NCBI RefSeq assembly: GCF_018069755.1
Contig: NZ_JAGQDE010000010.1
Coordinates: 119,403-183,402 of the forward strand
Length of the DNA: 64,000 nt
Direction of reading: 5' to 3'
DNA from: Ideonella aquatica
Lineage (GTDB): Bacteria; Pseudomonadota; Gammaproteobacteria; Burkholderiales; Burkholderiaceae_C
Position 1 is the first letter of the stretch, and each line of letters starts with the position of its first letter. The notes beneath the pieces are model-generated. The model ran no database searches, was not told the origin of the DNA, and was given only the letters and a program-made list of their open reading frames with translations. The position numbers were made by a program, and so were the translations under genes. Of the stretch, positions 50,131-58,957 are shown one piece after another.

Positions 50131-51249
50131 TCAGACCTTGCCGATCACGCCTTCGACCAGGTAGTTCATGCCTTCGAGCTCCAGGTCGGTCTGCTTGAAG
50201 GTCTTGCCCGCCGGGATCACCAGCTTGCCGGTGTTGTCCTTCAGGCCGCCCTTGAAGATGTCGAAGCTGCCCTTGAGCATCGCGGCGCGCACGCTCTCGG
50301 CCTGCTTGCGCGCGCCCTCGGGCACCGCGGGGCCGTAGGCGCTGCTCTTGACGAAGCCGTCCTTCAGACCGCCGCGCACGAAGTTCGGGTGCGGCTTGCC
50401 GGCCTGCGCGGCCTCGATGATGGTCTTGTAGGCGGTGATCCAGTTCCACTCGGCGCCGGTCAGGTAGGCCTGGGGCGCCAGCTTGGCCTGGCTGGCGTGG
50501 TAGCCGCAGACGAACTTGCCGCGCTTGGCGGCGGTCTCGACGATCACCTTGGGGCCGTCCACGTGCATCGTGAACACATCAATGCCCTGGTCGGCCAGGC
50601 TGTTGGTGGCCTCGGCTTCCTTGACCGGCATGCTCCAGTCGCCGGTGAAGATCACCGTGGTGGTGATCTCCGGGTTCACGCTGCGCGCGCCCATCGTGAA
50701 GGCGTTGATGTTGCGCAGCACCTGCGGGATCGGCTTGGCGGCGATGAAGCCCAGCTTCTTGCTCTTGGTGACATGGCCGGCCACCACGCCGTTGAGGTAC
50801 TGGCACTCGTCGATGTAGCCGAAGAAGCTGCCGGCGTTCTTCGGGTGCTTGGCCTCGTTCCACAGGCCGCCGCAGTGGGCGAAGCGCACGTCGGGGAACT
50901 TGGGCGCCAGCGCCAGGATGTGCGGGTCGAAGTAGCCGAAGGAGGTGGGGAACAGCAGCGAGGCGCCGTCCTGCGCGATCATGCCCTGCATGGTCTTCTG
51001 CACCGCGTTGGTCTCGGGGACGTTCTCCTCCTCGACCACCTTGATGCCGGGCATCTTCTTGACCATGGCGGCGGCCTCGGCGTGGGCCTGGTTGTAGCCG
51101 TAGTCGTCACGCGGGCCGACGTAGATGAAGCCCACGCTCAGCGGCTTCTGGGCCGCGGCCAGGCCGCTCCAGCCGGCGGTGGCCAGGCCGGCGCCGGCGG
51201 CACCGAGGTGTTGCAGCCACTCGCGGCGATTCCATGGTGAACGCGTCAT
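50131..51249 (-). CDS. BMP family substrate-binding lipoprotein-like ABC component
   Basis: 372 residues. The start at 51249 (CAGGAG upstream) gives a twin-arginine signal (NRREWLQHLGAAGAGLATAG), so it is exported folded by Tat. The mature part is a BMP/Med-type binding protein: VGFIYVGPRDDYGYNQAHAEAA, GMIAQDGASLLFPTSFGYFDP, GYIDECQYLNGVVAGHVTKSKKLGFIAAKPIPQV. Family members usually bind nucleosides; operon context here suggests a ureide such as triuret or biuret. It is the first gene of the operon. Confidence 0.93.
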   Translation of the reverse strand: MTRSPWNRREWLQHLGAAGAGLATAGWSGLAAAQKPLSVGFIYVGPRDDYGYNQAHAEAAAMVKKMPGIKVVEEENVPETNAVQKTMQGMIAQDGASLLFPTSFGYFDPHILALAPKFPDVRFAHCGGLWNEAKHPKNAGSFFGYIDECQYLNGVVAGHVTKSKKLGFIAAKPIPQVLRNINAFTMGARSVNPEITTTVIFTGDWSMPVKEAEATNSLADQGIDVFTMHVDGPKVIVETAAKRGKFVCGYHASQAKLAPQAYLTGAEWNWITAYKTIIEAAQAGKPHPNFVRGGLKDGFVKSSAYGPAVPEGARKQAESVRAAMLKGSFDIFKGGLKDNTGKLVIPAGKTFKQTDLELEGMNYLVEGVIGKV

Positions 51250-51315
51250 CTGTGCACTCCTGAGGTGTGTTGCGTACCGGCACCGCCGGATGGCGGTGCT
51301 CAGCTTGGTGTCCCG

Positions 51316-51329
51316 GTCGGTATACAAGC
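51316..51329 (-). promoter_or_regulatory. Candidate GntR operator, GTATAC-centred
   Basis: GTATAC (51320-51325) sits in the minus-strand context CTTGTATACCGA, about 70 bases before the start of the binding-protein gene. FCD-type GntR regulators often bind short palindromes with a GTATAC-like core, and the operon encodes such a regulator as its last gene. The flanks are only partly symmetric. Confidence 0.4.
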
Positions 51330-51549
51330 AAGCGGCGGACCAGCCGCTGCGGCCCGTTCACTGCCGGATCACGCACTGGCGCAGTGCGAATCCACCCCCG
51401 CACTGCGCCGATTCGGCGTGCCGGTGCACCGAAACCGGATGCGCCCGGTGCGCCGCGCATCCCCTGATGTAGGGCCCGCGCCGCGCTGCCCCGGGGCATA
51501 GACTGGCCACGCAGTCGGCACCGATTCGCCGACGGGGGGAGACGCCGCG

Positions 51550-54249
51550 ATGACTTCGCTGATCCGCCTGGACCCGGGCATCCTTGAGACCCTGCAGCGC
51601 TGGCGAGCCCAGCCCGACCAGGTCCTGCCGGCCGCGCTGGCCGCTCTGGACGATCAGCTGCCCTGGGCCGCTGTGCTGCAGCCGGTGGGGCACCTGGCGC
51701 CCGGCGCGGCCCCGCTGGCGCTGCCGCTGCTGCAGACCGACCACACCACCGACTGGACAGGTGCCGCCGGCGCCCAGGCCCGCGCCAGCCTGGCGGCCGA
51801 TGCGCGCCTGGGCGTGGCGCGCCTGGCCGATCTGCCCGATGGCCGCGCCACGATCGCGCTGAGCCTGCTGTTGGCGCTGCAGACCCAGGCCGACGCCGAC
51901 ACCCGCGCCGCCTGGGTCAGCCTGGGCGCCGACGCCGCGCTGACGCAGCGGCTGAGCGTTCACTGGCAGCAGGCCGTGGACCCGACCCAGTCGCTGCTGG
52001 AGGCGCTGCGCGACACCGCGGCCAGCCTGGCCTGGCCGCACGACCTGTCCGCGCTGCTGGCGCTGGCCCGGCAAGGCCACTGGCAGGGCCTGCAGCTGCA
52101 ATGGGAAGGCCAGGCCCGGCTGGGGCTGCAGCTGCGCAGCCAGTGGGACGCCGTGGGCTGGAGCGTGGCGCTGGATGGCCAGGACGCCCGCGTCGGCCTG
52201 TCGCTGGGCCTGGCCGCCGACTGGCGCGCGCAACGCGACAGCCTGTGGCAGCTGACACTGGCGCCCGGCCACGGTGACGATGGCACACCCCTGCTGGCGC
52301 TGGCCCTGCACGACCGCGGCACGCGCACCCAGGAGGCTGCCCTGACCCTGGCCGCCTCGGCCAACGTGGCCGAGCTGGCTGCCCAGGCCGAGCGCGCGCT
52401 GCAGCGCGCCAGCGGCGCGGTCGACAGCGCCCTGCTCGACACCCTGACCCGTCCTGGCCAGGCCGCCGCCGATGCGCTGGCCACGCTGGCCGACGAGGCC
52501 TTTGACGGCCCGCTGGCCGAGCGTGCCGCCTGGGTGGCCCACTGGCGCGAGCAGCTCAGCCAGGCCCTGGACGAGGCTCTGCCTGATCTGCTGATGCCTG
52601 AGTCGGCCGACCCCGCCTGGTGGCCCAGGCTGCTTCAAGGCCTGCCGTTGCCGGCGGCCCAGCGTGCCGCCTGGGGTGATCGACTGGCGCCCCTGGCACG
52701 GCGTGCCGAGGCCGCCGCGCGCAGCCGCCTGCAGCAGTCTCTTCAGGCCTTGCTGCCCGCCTTGCAGGGGGCCGGCCGCCAGGCGGTGCTCGACCGCCTG
52801 GGCGCGCTGGGCGCGCAATTCGATGCGCTGCCTGATGCGTTGGACAGCGCCAGCGCGCTGCAGGCCGCCCGCCATGCGCTGCAGCGCTATGCCGCGCAGC
52901 GTCAGCAGCTGCAGCAGGCGCTGCAGCAGGCCCAGCGCCAGCGCCTGGCACTGACCGTGGCTGGCCAGTGGCAGCAGCAGCGCAGCGACGAGGCGATGGT
53001 GGCGCTGCACTACGCACTGCAGGCGCCGCCCTCGGCCGCCACGCAGCAGCTGCACCAGGCGCTGTGCAGCGGCCAGTTGCAGCGCGTGGGCCCCCTGCTC
53101 GAGCAGGCCGGCGCCGACGGTGGCGTGCGCTCTGCCAGCGGCTGGCTGCAGGCCACCGCGCAGACCCTGGCTGAGCAGCGCCTGAGCCTGGATCTGCCTG
53201 ACAGTCCGATCGGCAGCCACACCCACTGGTCGCGCCACCTGCAGATCCGCAGCGCGCTGGGCAGTGGCGAGCTGATCGGCGCGCAGGCCGAGGCCGCGGT
53301 TGAAACCGCCATCAGTCACCGCTGGAAGCAGCGCAGCGCGCGCCTGGGCGTGCAACTGGCGCTGCTGCCACCGGCCCAGGGCGGTGTGCCTCGCCTGGCC
53401 GCGTCGCTGGACGGCGGCTTCATCGCCGCCCATGAAGGCCGCGCCTCGCGTGAACGCGTGCAGGCCTTGCTGGACGACCTGGCTTTGGCCCACGGTGCGC
53501 CGCGGCGCAGCCTGGGCGACTGGCTGGGTCTGGACCCGGCGGCGCTGGACAGCGCCGACTGGCGCGGTCTGAGCCTGGCCTGGCCGCTGCACCTGACGCC
53601 CGCGCAGTGGCAGCACTTTGCCGAGCAGCCCGCCGAGGCGGTGGACCGCACCGCGCTGGCGGCGCTGTTGCCGGTCTTTGCGCGCCGCTACACGGCTGAC
53701 GCGCTGTTCTCGGACGACCCGGTGGCCGACCTGCGCGACCTGGCCGGCGGCGCCGATGACCACGCGCTGCTGGCCTGGCTGCGCCGTTTTCCCGAGCGCT
53801 ACGTGGACCGCTACAGCGTGGCCGCGGTGGCCCGGAACGTGAACATCGCGGCCGCCCACAGCGGCGGCGTGGCCGACCGCGGCACACGCCAGTACCTGAT
53901 CGCGCAGCGCCTGGCGGCCACGGTGCTGGCGCCGTCGCGCCTGCAGGCGCTGGCGCGGCAGGCCCAGCAGGCGTTGGACAGCCTGCCCGCGCCGCTGGCG
54001 CCGGCCGCCGCGCGCGCCGCGCTGGATCCGCTGCTGCAGCGCATGCAGCAGGCCCTGGCGCCGGTGGCGCTGGCCAGCGAGACCTGGCTGGCGATCGGCC
54101 TGGGCGGCGCCCCCGATGAACCCGTGGCCTGGCCGCTGGTGGGCTTTGCCACCGCCATGGCGCGCCTGGCCGCCCTGCCGGTGCCGCCGGGCTTTGTGCC
54201 GGTGTTGCAGTGGGGCGAGCAGGCCCGCGCGCTGACGGGACCGGACTGA
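51550..54249 (+). CDS. Large protein of unknown function (899 residues)
   Basis: The ATG at 51550 has GGGGGAGA 8 bases upstream and CATAGACT as a possible -10. There is no signal peptide and no clear membrane helix, so it is probably cytoplasmic. The composition is strikingly rich in Ala, Leu, Gln, Arg and Trp. Residues ~150-270 look beta-rich (LQLQWEGQARLGLQLRS, VALDGQDARVGLSLGLA). Residues ~270-500 are helical with a Gln-rich coiled coil (YAAQRQQLQQALQQAQRQR). A final helical part includes SVAAVARNVNIAAAHSGGVADRGTRQYL. I recognise no family. It is transcribed divergently from the ureide operon. Confidence 0.75.
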   Translation: MTSLIRLDPGILETLQRWRAQPDQVLPAALAALDDQLPWAAVLQPVGHLAPGAAPLALPLLQTDHTTDWTGAAGAQARASLAADARLGVARLADLPDGRATIALSLLLALQTQADADTRAAWVSLGADAALTQRLSVHWQQAVDPTQSLLEALRDTAASLAWPHDLSALLALARQGHWQGLQLQWEGQARLGLQLRSQWDAVGWSVALDGQDARVGLSLGLAADWRAQRDSLWQLTLAPGHGDDGTPLLALALHDRGTRTQEAALTLAASANVAELAAQAERALQRASGAVDSALLDTLTRPGQAAADALATLADEAFDGPLAERAAWVAHWREQLSQALDEALPDLLMPESADPAWWPRLLQGLPLPAAQRAAWGDRLAPLARRAEAAARSRLQQSLQALLPALQGAGRQAVLDRLGALGAQFDALPDALDSASALQAARHALQRYAAQRQQLQQALQQAQRQRLALTVAGQWQQQRSDEAMVALHYALQAPPSAATQQLHQALCSGQLQRVGPLLEQAGADGGVRSASGWLQATAQTLAEQRLSLDLPDSPIGSHTHWSRHLQIRSALGSGELIGAQAEAAVETAISHRWKQRSARLGVQLALLPPAQGGVPRLAASLDGGFIAAHEGRASRERVQALLDDLALAHGAPRRSLGDWLGLDPAALDSADWRGLSLAWPLHLTPAQWQHFAEQPAEAVDRTALAALLPVFARRYTADALFSDDPVADLRDLAGGADDHALLAWLRRFPERYVDRYSVAAVARNVNIAAAHSGGVADRGTRQYLIAQRLAATVLAPSRLQALARQAQQALDSLPAPLAPAAARAALDPLLQRMQQALAPVALASETWLAIGLGGAPDEPVAWPLVGFATAMARLAALPVPPGFVPVLQWGEQARALTGPD

Positions 54250-54344
54250 ACCCGTCGTCAGTTTTGACGAAGCGCCCGGCCCCGGTTGAGCCAACATCGC
54301 GGCTGTGCGCTGGCCCCGCCATCGCCCGGCCCGAGAATCCCCCG

Positions 54345-55028
54345 ATGCCCACCGACGCCCCCGACCGCCCGATCCGGGTGGCCCTGGTCGAAGACGACCC
54401 GGCCATCCGCCACCGCCTGAGCCAGGCCATCCTGGCCACGGCCAGCTTCGAGCTGGCGGGCCAGTTCGGCACCGGCGCCGAGGCCGTGGCCTGGATGCGC
54501 CTGCACCGCGCCGACGTGATGCTGGTGGACCTGGGCCTGCCCGACTGCGACGGCGTCGACGTGATCACCGCCTGCCACCAGCTGCAGCCCGACTGCCAGC
54601 TGATGGTGGTGACCATGTTCGCCGACGAGCGCCACATGCTGCAGGCCTTCGAGGCCGGCGCCTCGGGCTACCTGCTGAAGGACGGCTCCGACCGCGAGCT
54701 GGTCGAGCATGTGCAGCACCTGCACGCCGGCGGCTCGCCGATCTCGCCACTGATCGCGCGGCAGATGCTGCGTCGCTGGCAGGGCGATGCCGAACGCGGC
54801 CGCCCGGCCGCCCCGGCGCTTGCGCACGAGATCGAGCCGCTCACCAGCAAGGAGACCGAGGTGCTGGACCTGGTGGCCAAGGGCCTGACCTATGTGGAGG
54901 TGGCGGCGCAACTGGGCGTGGCCGTGTCCACCGTGCGCACCCATGTGCGCGGCGTGTACGGCAAGCTGGGTGCGCACAACAAGACCGAAGCGGTCTTCGA
55001 GGCGCGCCAGCTGGGCCTGATCAGGTGA
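54345..55028 (+). CDS. LuxR/NarL-type response regulator
   Basis: 227 residues from the ATG at 54345. Receiver domain: VALVEDDPAIRHRL, phospho-acceptor Asp62 in LVDLGLPDCDG, VTMFADERHML and the Lys in GYLLKDGSD. C-terminal helix-turn-helix: LTSKETEVLDLVAKGLTYVEVAAQLGVAVSTVRTHVRGVY. It converges on, and overlaps by 8 bases, the histidine kinase gene on the other strand, which is its likely partner. Confidence 0.93.
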   Translation: MPTDAPDRPIRVALVEDDPAIRHRLSQAILATASFELAGQFGTGAEAVAWMRLHRADVMLVDLGLPDCDGVDVITACHQLQPDCQLMVVTMFADERHMLQAFEAGASGYLLKDGSDRELVEHVQHLHAGGSPISPLIARQMLRRWQGDAERGRPAAPALAHEIEPLTSKETEVLDLVAKGLTYVEVAAQLGVAVSTVRTHVRGVYGKLGAHNKTEAVFEARQLGLIR

Positions 55029-56859
55029 CCGGCAGCTGCAGCGCCACGCGGGTGCCGCCCGGGCCGCCGCCGATCTGCAGCTGGGCGCCCAGGCGCTGAG
55101 CGCGGGCCTGCATATTGCGCAGGCCGTGGCCGCCACGGGCCGGTTCTGCCAGGCCGCGGCCGTCGTCCTGCACCGTCAGCTGCAGTTGGCGGTCGCGCAG
55201 CGCCAGCCGCACCTCCACCGTGCGCGCGCGGGCGTGCTTGATCACGTTGGTCAGCGACTCCTGCGCAATGCGCAGCAGCTGCAGCGCGGCATGCGGCTCG
55301 ATCGGCGGCAGCTGCTCGGGCAGGTCGAAGATCCAGCGGCCCTGCACGCCAAAGTCGCGCAGCCGCGGCTCCCAGCGGTAGCGGAAGTTGCCGAAGACCG
55401 CGCGGAAGTCATCCTGGCCCGAGGTCAGCGCATCGATGGCCAGGCGCATCTCGGCGATCGAGTCGCGCAGCAGGCCGGCCATCTGCTCGCCGCTGAGGTC
55501 GCCGCGCTCGGCCTGCGCCAGGCCGGCAAACAGCTGCGAACCCAGGCCGTCGTGCAGCTCCTGCATGATGCGCTGGCGCTCGTCGGCGGCGGCGCGCGCG
55601 GCCTCCAGGGCGGCGATGCGGTGGTAGCTCTGGGCGATTTCGTGTTCGCGCACCTGCACCCGTGCCTCCAGCGTGGCATTGGCCCGCTCCAGCGCGTGCA
55701 GCGAGCGCACAAAGCGCTCGGCCAGCGTGGCGCCCATCACCGCCAGCATCAGGTTGGCGGCGTGGTGCAGCAGGAAGAAGCGGTGCGCCGACCACTCGGG
55801 AAAGCTCTGCAGCAGCAGCGGCGAATCGCGTGCCAGCAGCATGTCGTGGGCGCCGGCCAGGAAGGTCATCAGCAGCGTCACCGCGATCGCCGTGCTGGAC
55901 AGGTTGCGCCGCCTGAAGGCGCCGGCGATGGCCGCCACCAGCGCCACGGCACCCAGCGGCAGCAGGCCGGTCACCCACACCAGATCGGCCAGGCGGTCGG
56001 TCCCGACCAGGTAGGCCAGCGGCCCCACCACCCAGTAGACCAGCAGCGCGCGGCGCAGTCCCGGCCGCAGCCAGCCGGCCTGGTGCAGCGCCAGCAGGCA
56101 CAGCCCGATCACCAGGCCGCCGGTGCCCAGGTAGTACAGCAGGCGCCACAGGTCCCACAGGTCGTCGCGCCAGGTGTCGATCGTGAAGGTGGTGGAGCGG
56201 AATGCCCAGGACAGCGCAGCCAGACCAAAGTAGCCGTAGACCACCTCCGAGCGCCGCCGCCACCACACGAACAGCGCCACCGAGCCGCCGGCCAGGCACA
56301 GCGCAATCGCGATCACCGGCATGGCCCGCGTGACGAAGGATCGCCACTCAAACGCCGTCTGCAGCGCCTGCACCGGCCCGATGCCCAGGCGCGGCAGGAT
56401 GGTCTTGGGCGGGTAGTGCGCGGCCGAGGCGTGGATCATCAGCTCGTTGCGGCCGGCGCGCAGCAGCTGCGGCGGCAGCAGCAGCAGGTGCGGCCGCTCC
56501 CAGCGCACGCGCAGGCCGGGCGCGCTGCGATTGACCTCGGCAATGTGGTGCCCGTTCAGCCAGATCGAGCCGCCGCCATACAGAAAGGGCAGGTACAGCG
56601 CGTGCGAGGGCAAGCGGTCGGGCACCTCGAATTCCACCCGGAACCACGCCGCCGGCGCCGACCAGTAGGCCGGCAGCGCGTCGGGCTGCCAGCGCGCATC
56701 GTCGGGCGCGGGCCGCGTGTCGTCGGTGCTGAGCAGCACCTGCGCGGCACGCAGCGTCTGCACACCATCACCGTCAGCGGCCGCCAGCGCCGGCTGCGCG
56801 CCCCACAGCCACCATCCCCCGATCAGGCACCATCCCACCCACCGCACCAGGTACTGCAC
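55021..56859 (-). CDS. Membrane sensor histidine kinase, HisKA_3 type
   Basis: 612 residues from a GTG at 56859 with GGGAG 9 bases upstream; no ATG fits. A signal-like first helix (WVGWCLIGGWWLWGAQPALA) leads to a periplasmic beta-sandwich domain (FRVEFEVPDRLPSHALYLPF, GSIWLNGHHIAEVN). About seven membrane helices follow, the 7TMR-DISM layout. The kinase core has RQRIMQELHDGLGSQLF with the phospho-His, SLTNVIKHARA and VQDDGRGLAEPARGGHGLRNM. It likely senses an external ligand and phosphorylates the convergent LuxR-type regulator. Confidence 0.9.
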   Translation of the reverse strand: MQYLVRWVGWCLIGGWWLWGAQPALAAADGDGVQTLRAAQVLLSTDDTRPAPDDARWQPDALPAYWSAPAAWFRVEFEVPDRLPSHALYLPFLYGGGSIWLNGHHIAEVNRSAPGLRVRWERPHLLLLPPQLLRAGRNELMIHASAAHYPPKTILPRLGIGPVQALQTAFEWRSFVTRAMPVIAIALCLAGGSVALFVWWRRRSEVVYGYFGLAALSWAFRSTTFTIDTWRDDLWDLWRLLYYLGTGGLVIGLCLLALHQAGWLRPGLRRALLVYWVVGPLAYLVGTDRLADLVWVTGLLPLGAVALVAAIAGAFRRRNLSSTAIAVTLLMTFLAGAHDMLLARDSPLLLQSFPEWSAHRFFLLHHAANLMLAVMGATLAERFVRSLHALERANATLEARVQVREHEIAQSYHRIAALEAARAAADERQRIMQELHDGLGSQLFAGLAQAERGDLSGEQMAGLLRDSIAEMRLAIDALTSGQDDFRAVFGNFRYRWEPRLRDFGVQGRWIFDLPEQLPPIEPHAALQLLRIAQESLTNVIKHARARTVEVRLALRDRQLQLTVQDDGRGLAEPARGGHGLRNMQARAQRLGAQLQIGGGPGGTRVALQLPVT

Positions 56860-57051
56860 TTTCTTGTACTCCCTCTGCGCCGGACCACACCCCAGCCCGC
56901 CGCGCGCTCTGAGCGCAGGCCGATGATGGCGCGAAACGCCCGCGGGTGGCATGGCCCGAACGGCTGAGGCGGGGCTGCGGCTCCACAGAATGGATGACGA
57001 AGTCGGGCCGGGAAGCGCGAAGAATCGGGCATCTTCTGCTGCCCGACTGCG

Positions 57052-57684
57052 ATGCCCACTGTCTCTGCCGACCACCTGGTCACCCGCGCCCGCTCCGCCC
57101 AGCAACTGCCGACGCTGTACTTTCTGGGCCAGGGCGGCCGGGACCCCGCCAGCCCGACGCCGCATGGCCAGGACCAGATCGACCTGGGCCGCGGCGAGGG
57201 CGAGCAGTACAACAAGGCCCGGGAGATGGCCCACCAACTGGGCATCGACCCCTGGACGCTGGGCCCGATGCCCGCCTGCGACTGCTCCGGCCTGGTGTGG
57301 TGGATCCTGGGCGAAGCACGCGGCCACCGCAACACCGACTGGATGCACCAGGACGCGCGCCACAAGCAGCAGCGCATGCGCGTGGTCAGCACCGGGCGCG
57401 ACCTGGTGGGCCGCCCGGGCGACCTGCTGGTGTATGGCTCGAACCCCGGGGCCGACTACGGCCACGTGGCGCTGATCACCGAGGTCCTGGCCGCACCGGG
57501 CCAGGACGGCCCGGCCAGCCGCATGATCCATTGCGCGGTGGACAACCACCGCCTGCCCGCGCCACCAGGCGCCCGCGTGCACAGCGGCATCGCCGAGACC
57601 GGCGTCGAGGTGTTCCGCCAGTTCAACTCGCCGGCCAACGCGGAGTGGTCCAGCCTGGTCTGCCGGCCCTGGTTGCTGTACTGA
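57052..57684 (+). CDS. NlpC/P60-like cysteine hydrolase
   Basis: 210 residues. The papain-like pattern is Cys in PACDCSGLVWWILG, then GRPGDLLVYGSN and the His in DYGHVALITEVL, with a polar residue in HCAVDNHRL. This resembles NlpC/P60 peptidoglycan hydrolases and related amidases. No signal peptide is seen, so if it works on the wall it must leave by another route, or it acts inside the cell. A long Gln/Asp-rich N-terminal part (GQDQIDLGRGEGEQYNKARE) precedes the catalytic Cys. Confidence 0.75.
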   Translation: MPTVSADHLVTRARSAQQLPTLYFLGQGGRDPASPTPHGQDQIDLGRGEGEQYNKAREMAHQLGIDPWTLGPMPACDCSGLVWWILGEARGHRNTDWMHQDARHKQQRMRVVSTGRDLVGRPGDLLVYGSNPGADYGHVALITEVLAAPGQDGPASRMIHCAVDNHRLPAPPGARVHSGIAETGVEVFRQFNSPANAEWSSLVCRPWLLY

Positions 57685-57706
57685 ACCGGGCGGCGGCTGA
57701 GGCGCC

Positions 57707-58066
57707 TCAGGGCATCGCCGCGCCCACCGCCTGGCGCACCGGCACGCCGCTGAGGTCGATGTCCTCCAGGCAGTGCACGTTGATGCCCAGGAAGTCTGGC
57801 GTCACCCGCTTGCGGTGGAAGGGGTAGATGCCGCACACCCGGCAGAAGAAATGCCGGGCGGTGTGGGTGTGAAACTGGTATTCGGTCAGCGCCTGGGCGC
57901 CGGCCAGCAGCCGCCACTGCGACTCATGGACCTTGACCATCAGCGCGTTGCGGCGCTTGCACATCGAGCAGTCGCACATCGTCAGCTCCGGCAGGTCGGT
58001 GTCGACCTCGAAGCGGACGGCACCGCAATGGCAGCTGCCGCGGTAGGTGCGCAGCGGATGGGTCAC
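57707..58066 (-). CDS. GFA family protein (glutathione-dependent formaldehyde-activating-like)
   Basis: 119 residues. Zinc-binding Cys sets: GSCHCGAVRFEV, MCDCSMCKRRNALMV and HFFCRVCGIYPFHRK, the standard GFA (Gfa-like CENP-V) layout. These small proteins bind two zincs; most have no proven activity despite the name. It converges with the NlpC/P60 gene; its stop lies in the palindrome CTGAGGCGCCTCAG (57697-57710). Confidence 0.93.
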   Translation of the reverse strand: MTHPLRTYRGSCHCGAVRFEVDTDLPELTMCDCSMCKRRNALMVKVHESQWRLLAGAQALTEYQFHTHTARHFFCRVCGIYPFHRKRVTPDFLGINVHCLEDIDLSGVPVRQAVGAAMP

Positions 58067-58092
58067 GGCCGGATCACTCGGCGGCCGGGGGA

Positions 58093-58329
58093 TCAGCCGT
58101 GGTTGCGCGGCGCCAGGTGCCGGAAGGTGATCCGGCCCTTGTTCAGGTCGTAGGGCGACAGCTCCAGCGACACGGTGTCGCCGGCCAGCACGCGGATGCT
58201 GTGCTTGCGCATCTTGCCGCCGGCGTAGGCGATCAGCTGATGGCCGTTGTCCAGCGTCACGCGAAACCGCGAGTCGGGCAGGACTTCATCGACCTTGCCG
58301 CGCATTTCAATCAGTTCTTCCTTGGCCAT
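58093..58329 (-). CDS. infA: Translation initiation factor IF-1 (second-type copy)
   Basis: 78 residues, six more than the standard IF-1. The single OB fold is [70 protein letters not shown] lies 7 bases before the ATG. It is not in a ribosomal-protein operon, so it is probably the extra IF-1 copy seen in Burkholderiales. It follows a 75-residue conserved gene by 30 bases. Confidence 0.93.
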   Translation of the reverse strand: MAKEELIEMRGKVDEVLPDSRFRVTLDNGHQLIAYAGGKMRKHSIRVLAGDTVSLELSPYDLNKGRITFRHLAPRNHG

Positions 58330-58359
58330 GTGGGGCTTCCTTGGTTGCGGTGTGAGGGG

Positions 58360-58587
58360 TCAGGCGGGCAGGGCAGGCAGCGCGAGGTACTCGCGGCCCT
58401 GGGCCAGCGCATAGCGCTGGGCGGCGCGCCGGGACGGGAACAGGGGAATGAAGCGGAACACCCGGTCGTGGGTGCCCGTGCCGCTGCCGCTGCGGATCGA
58501 CAGCGAGGCGGCGAACTGGCCGCAATCGGTGCGGCGGGTGACGGTGGACAGCAGGAAGCGGCCCACCGAAAGAGACTGGAGAGACAT
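58360..58587 (-). CDS. Small protein of unknown function upstream of infA
   Basis: 75 residues: LSVGRFLLSTVTRRTDCGQF, then SIRSGSGTGTHDRVFRFIPLF and a helical end SRRAAQRYALAQGREYLAL. It reads as a real, compact alpha/beta protein, and I have the impression of relatives beside infA in other Betaproteobacteria. The function is unknown. It is likely co-transcribed with infA. There is no clear Shine-Dalgarno sequence; GATAAT lies 8 bases before the ATG. Confidence 0.6.
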   Translation of the reverse strand: MSLQSLSVGRFLLSTVTRRTDCGQFAASLSIRSGSGTGTHDRVFRFIPLFPSRRAAQRYALAQGREYLALPALPA

Positions 58588-58957
58588 GTCTTGTGATTAT
58601 CGTGACTGGACAGGCGGTGCGTACTGCGCGCGGCGGCCTGCCGTGGTTCGCCGGGGCTCCAGGCCACCCGATTTCTAGGGGGCTGGCGGCGGGTGTTCAG
58701 TTCAGGACCCTGCTGTCACGAAGGACGCTGCAGTGAGCGCCCGACAGGGTCGATGAGCCAGACGTGCTTGCCTGGAGGTGCAGGGGGCCGGGATGGCGCC
58801 AGGGCCTGCGGGGCGGCGCGCCGATGGGAGCGGTGCACGGGCCTCGGGGTGTTGCTCAGGAAAGCGAAAGCGCAACCACCACCGGACATTGTAGCAAAGC
58901 CACCTCAGCCCGGTCGAGGTGGGTGGCCTGGGGGATTCGGACAGGCCGCGGCGGGCC
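58588..58957. other. 370-base gap with a minus-strand promoter and no recognised gene
   Basis: No open frame here resembles a known protein on either strand. The stretch contains a minus-strand promoter at 58888-58917, leaving a ~290-base leader before the 75-residue gene. It could hold a leader element or a small RNA; nothing specific was recognised. Confidence 0.4.
58888..58917 (-). promoter_or_regulatory. Sigma-70-like promoter reading toward the small gene and infA
   Basis: On the minus strand: TCGACC (58917-58912), an 18-base spacer, then TACAAT (58893-58888). The -10 box matches TATAAT at five of six positions and the -35 box matches TTGACA at four. Transcription should begin near 58880. 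Confidence 0.5.

Noticed and set aside
51358..54297. A 979-codon minus-strand frame across the unknown 899-residue gene
   Set aside because: Since the plus-strand gene has no known family, both strands were weighed. The plus frame has a strong Shine-Dalgarno sequence, balanced composition and Trp/Asp content; the minus frame is almost only Gln/Arg/Gly/Ala.
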